Assembly (NCBI GenBank): GCA_029245065.1
Contig: JAQWQB010000080.1
Location: forward strand, 1 to 42,635
Direction of reading: 5' to 3'
Origin: Flavobacteriales bacterium
GTDB lineage: Bacteria; Bacteroidota; Bacteroidia; Flavobacteriales_D; Sanyastnellaceae
Length of the DNA: 42,635 bases
Positions within the stretch are counted from its first letter, which is position 1. Every line of letters begins with the position of its first letter. The notes under the pieces were generated by a model. That model was not told the DNA's origin. It was given only the letters and a program-made list of their open reading frames with translations, and ran no database searches. Position numbers and translations under genes: made by a program. Shown piece by piece: positions 42,583-42,635 of the stretch.

Positions 42583-42635
42583 ATGGAACCAAAAAAACAG
42601 GACGAAGAACACTTCTTAGGAAGTGCAAAAAAAGC
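42583..42635 (+). CDS. start of an unidentified gene, cut by the window edge
   Basis: ATG 42583 opens a frame that encodes MEPKKQDEEHFLGSAKK and runs off the window. It is 24 bases after the M15 stop. Seventeen polar residues are too few to assign a family, and the start itself is only a candidate. Confidence 0.4.
   Translation, partial: MEPKKQDEEHFLGSAKK

Noticed and set aside
1..42635. A dedicated defence island, prophage or CRISPR system
   Set aside because: No integrase, transposase, phage structural gene, Cas gene or repeat-spacer array was seen. The only restriction-like gene is the orphan HsdR-N domain among core genes.

Overview
The window looks like chromosomal core genome from a marine-type member of Bacteroidota, order Flavobacteriales (Cryomorphaceae, Schleiferiaceae or Crocinitomicaceae-like; I cannot fix the family). 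The evidence is two secreted proteins with C-terminal type IX secretion (T9SS) sorting domains, CarboxypepD_reg/DUF5686 envelope proteins, a fused SecDF, lineage-typical families (DUF5606, DUF3667, the CCC-motif membrane protein next to DUF2752, short AMP nucleosidase), scarce Shine-Dalgarno sequences and repeated TAnnTTTG -7 promoter boxes. I see no tRNA, rRNA, CRISPR array, insertion sequence or phage genes, and no gene-free stretch above about 210 bases. The largest gap, 1362-1569, shows only a possible promoter box.

Layout. 1-4451 (minus): a truncated DUF5686 protein, a large T9SS-secreted FG-GAP/UnbV protein and a small exported protein. 4590-6585 (plus): a DUF3667 zinc-ribbon membrane protein with a problematic start, then an alanine/saccharopine dehydrogenase-like enzyme. 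6588-8065 (minus): a GIN-domain lipoprotein followed by a TonB-like protein. 8234-8620 (plus): a Cys/Lys-rich exported protein. 8691-11358: divergent lhgO and a UMF1-family transporter. 11346-16683 (minus): amn-holA-hemE plus two paralogous OmpA-like proteins. 16721-19357 (plus): an orphan HsdR-N nuclease-like protein, DUF5606 and an M3 oligoendopeptidase. 19354-25519 (minus): dinB-sua5, a CarboxypepD_reg protein, hydroxyacyl-CoA dehydrogenase and a secreted M43 protease. 25637-33515 (plus): a voltage-gated-type K+ channel with a zinc ribbon, the acyl-CoA ligase-PAP2-crcB cluster, PafA-like phosphatase plus M61 peptidase, and CCC-motif plus DUF2752. 33516-34178 (minus): DUF4159. 34309-42635 (plus): secDF, tatA, Ca/Na antiporter-alkB, panB, rluA-type synthase, trxB, an M15 peptidase and a gene start cut by the window edge.

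Most genes are housekeeping (heme, pantothenate, replication, tRNA modification, protein export, redox) mixed with envelope and secreted proteins. The strongest unlisted signal is regulatory. At five genes (GIN lipoprotein, hemE, HsdR-N, dinB, tatA) an exact TAnnTTTG box lies exactly 4 nt before the start codon, which implies leaderless mRNAs. panB, the M15 peptidase and the DUF3667 gene show looser boxes at the same spacing. The rule re-sets the HsdR-N start to GTG 16721. It also suggests that the DUF3667 gene once started at GTG 4566 and now has an in-frame stop at codon 3.
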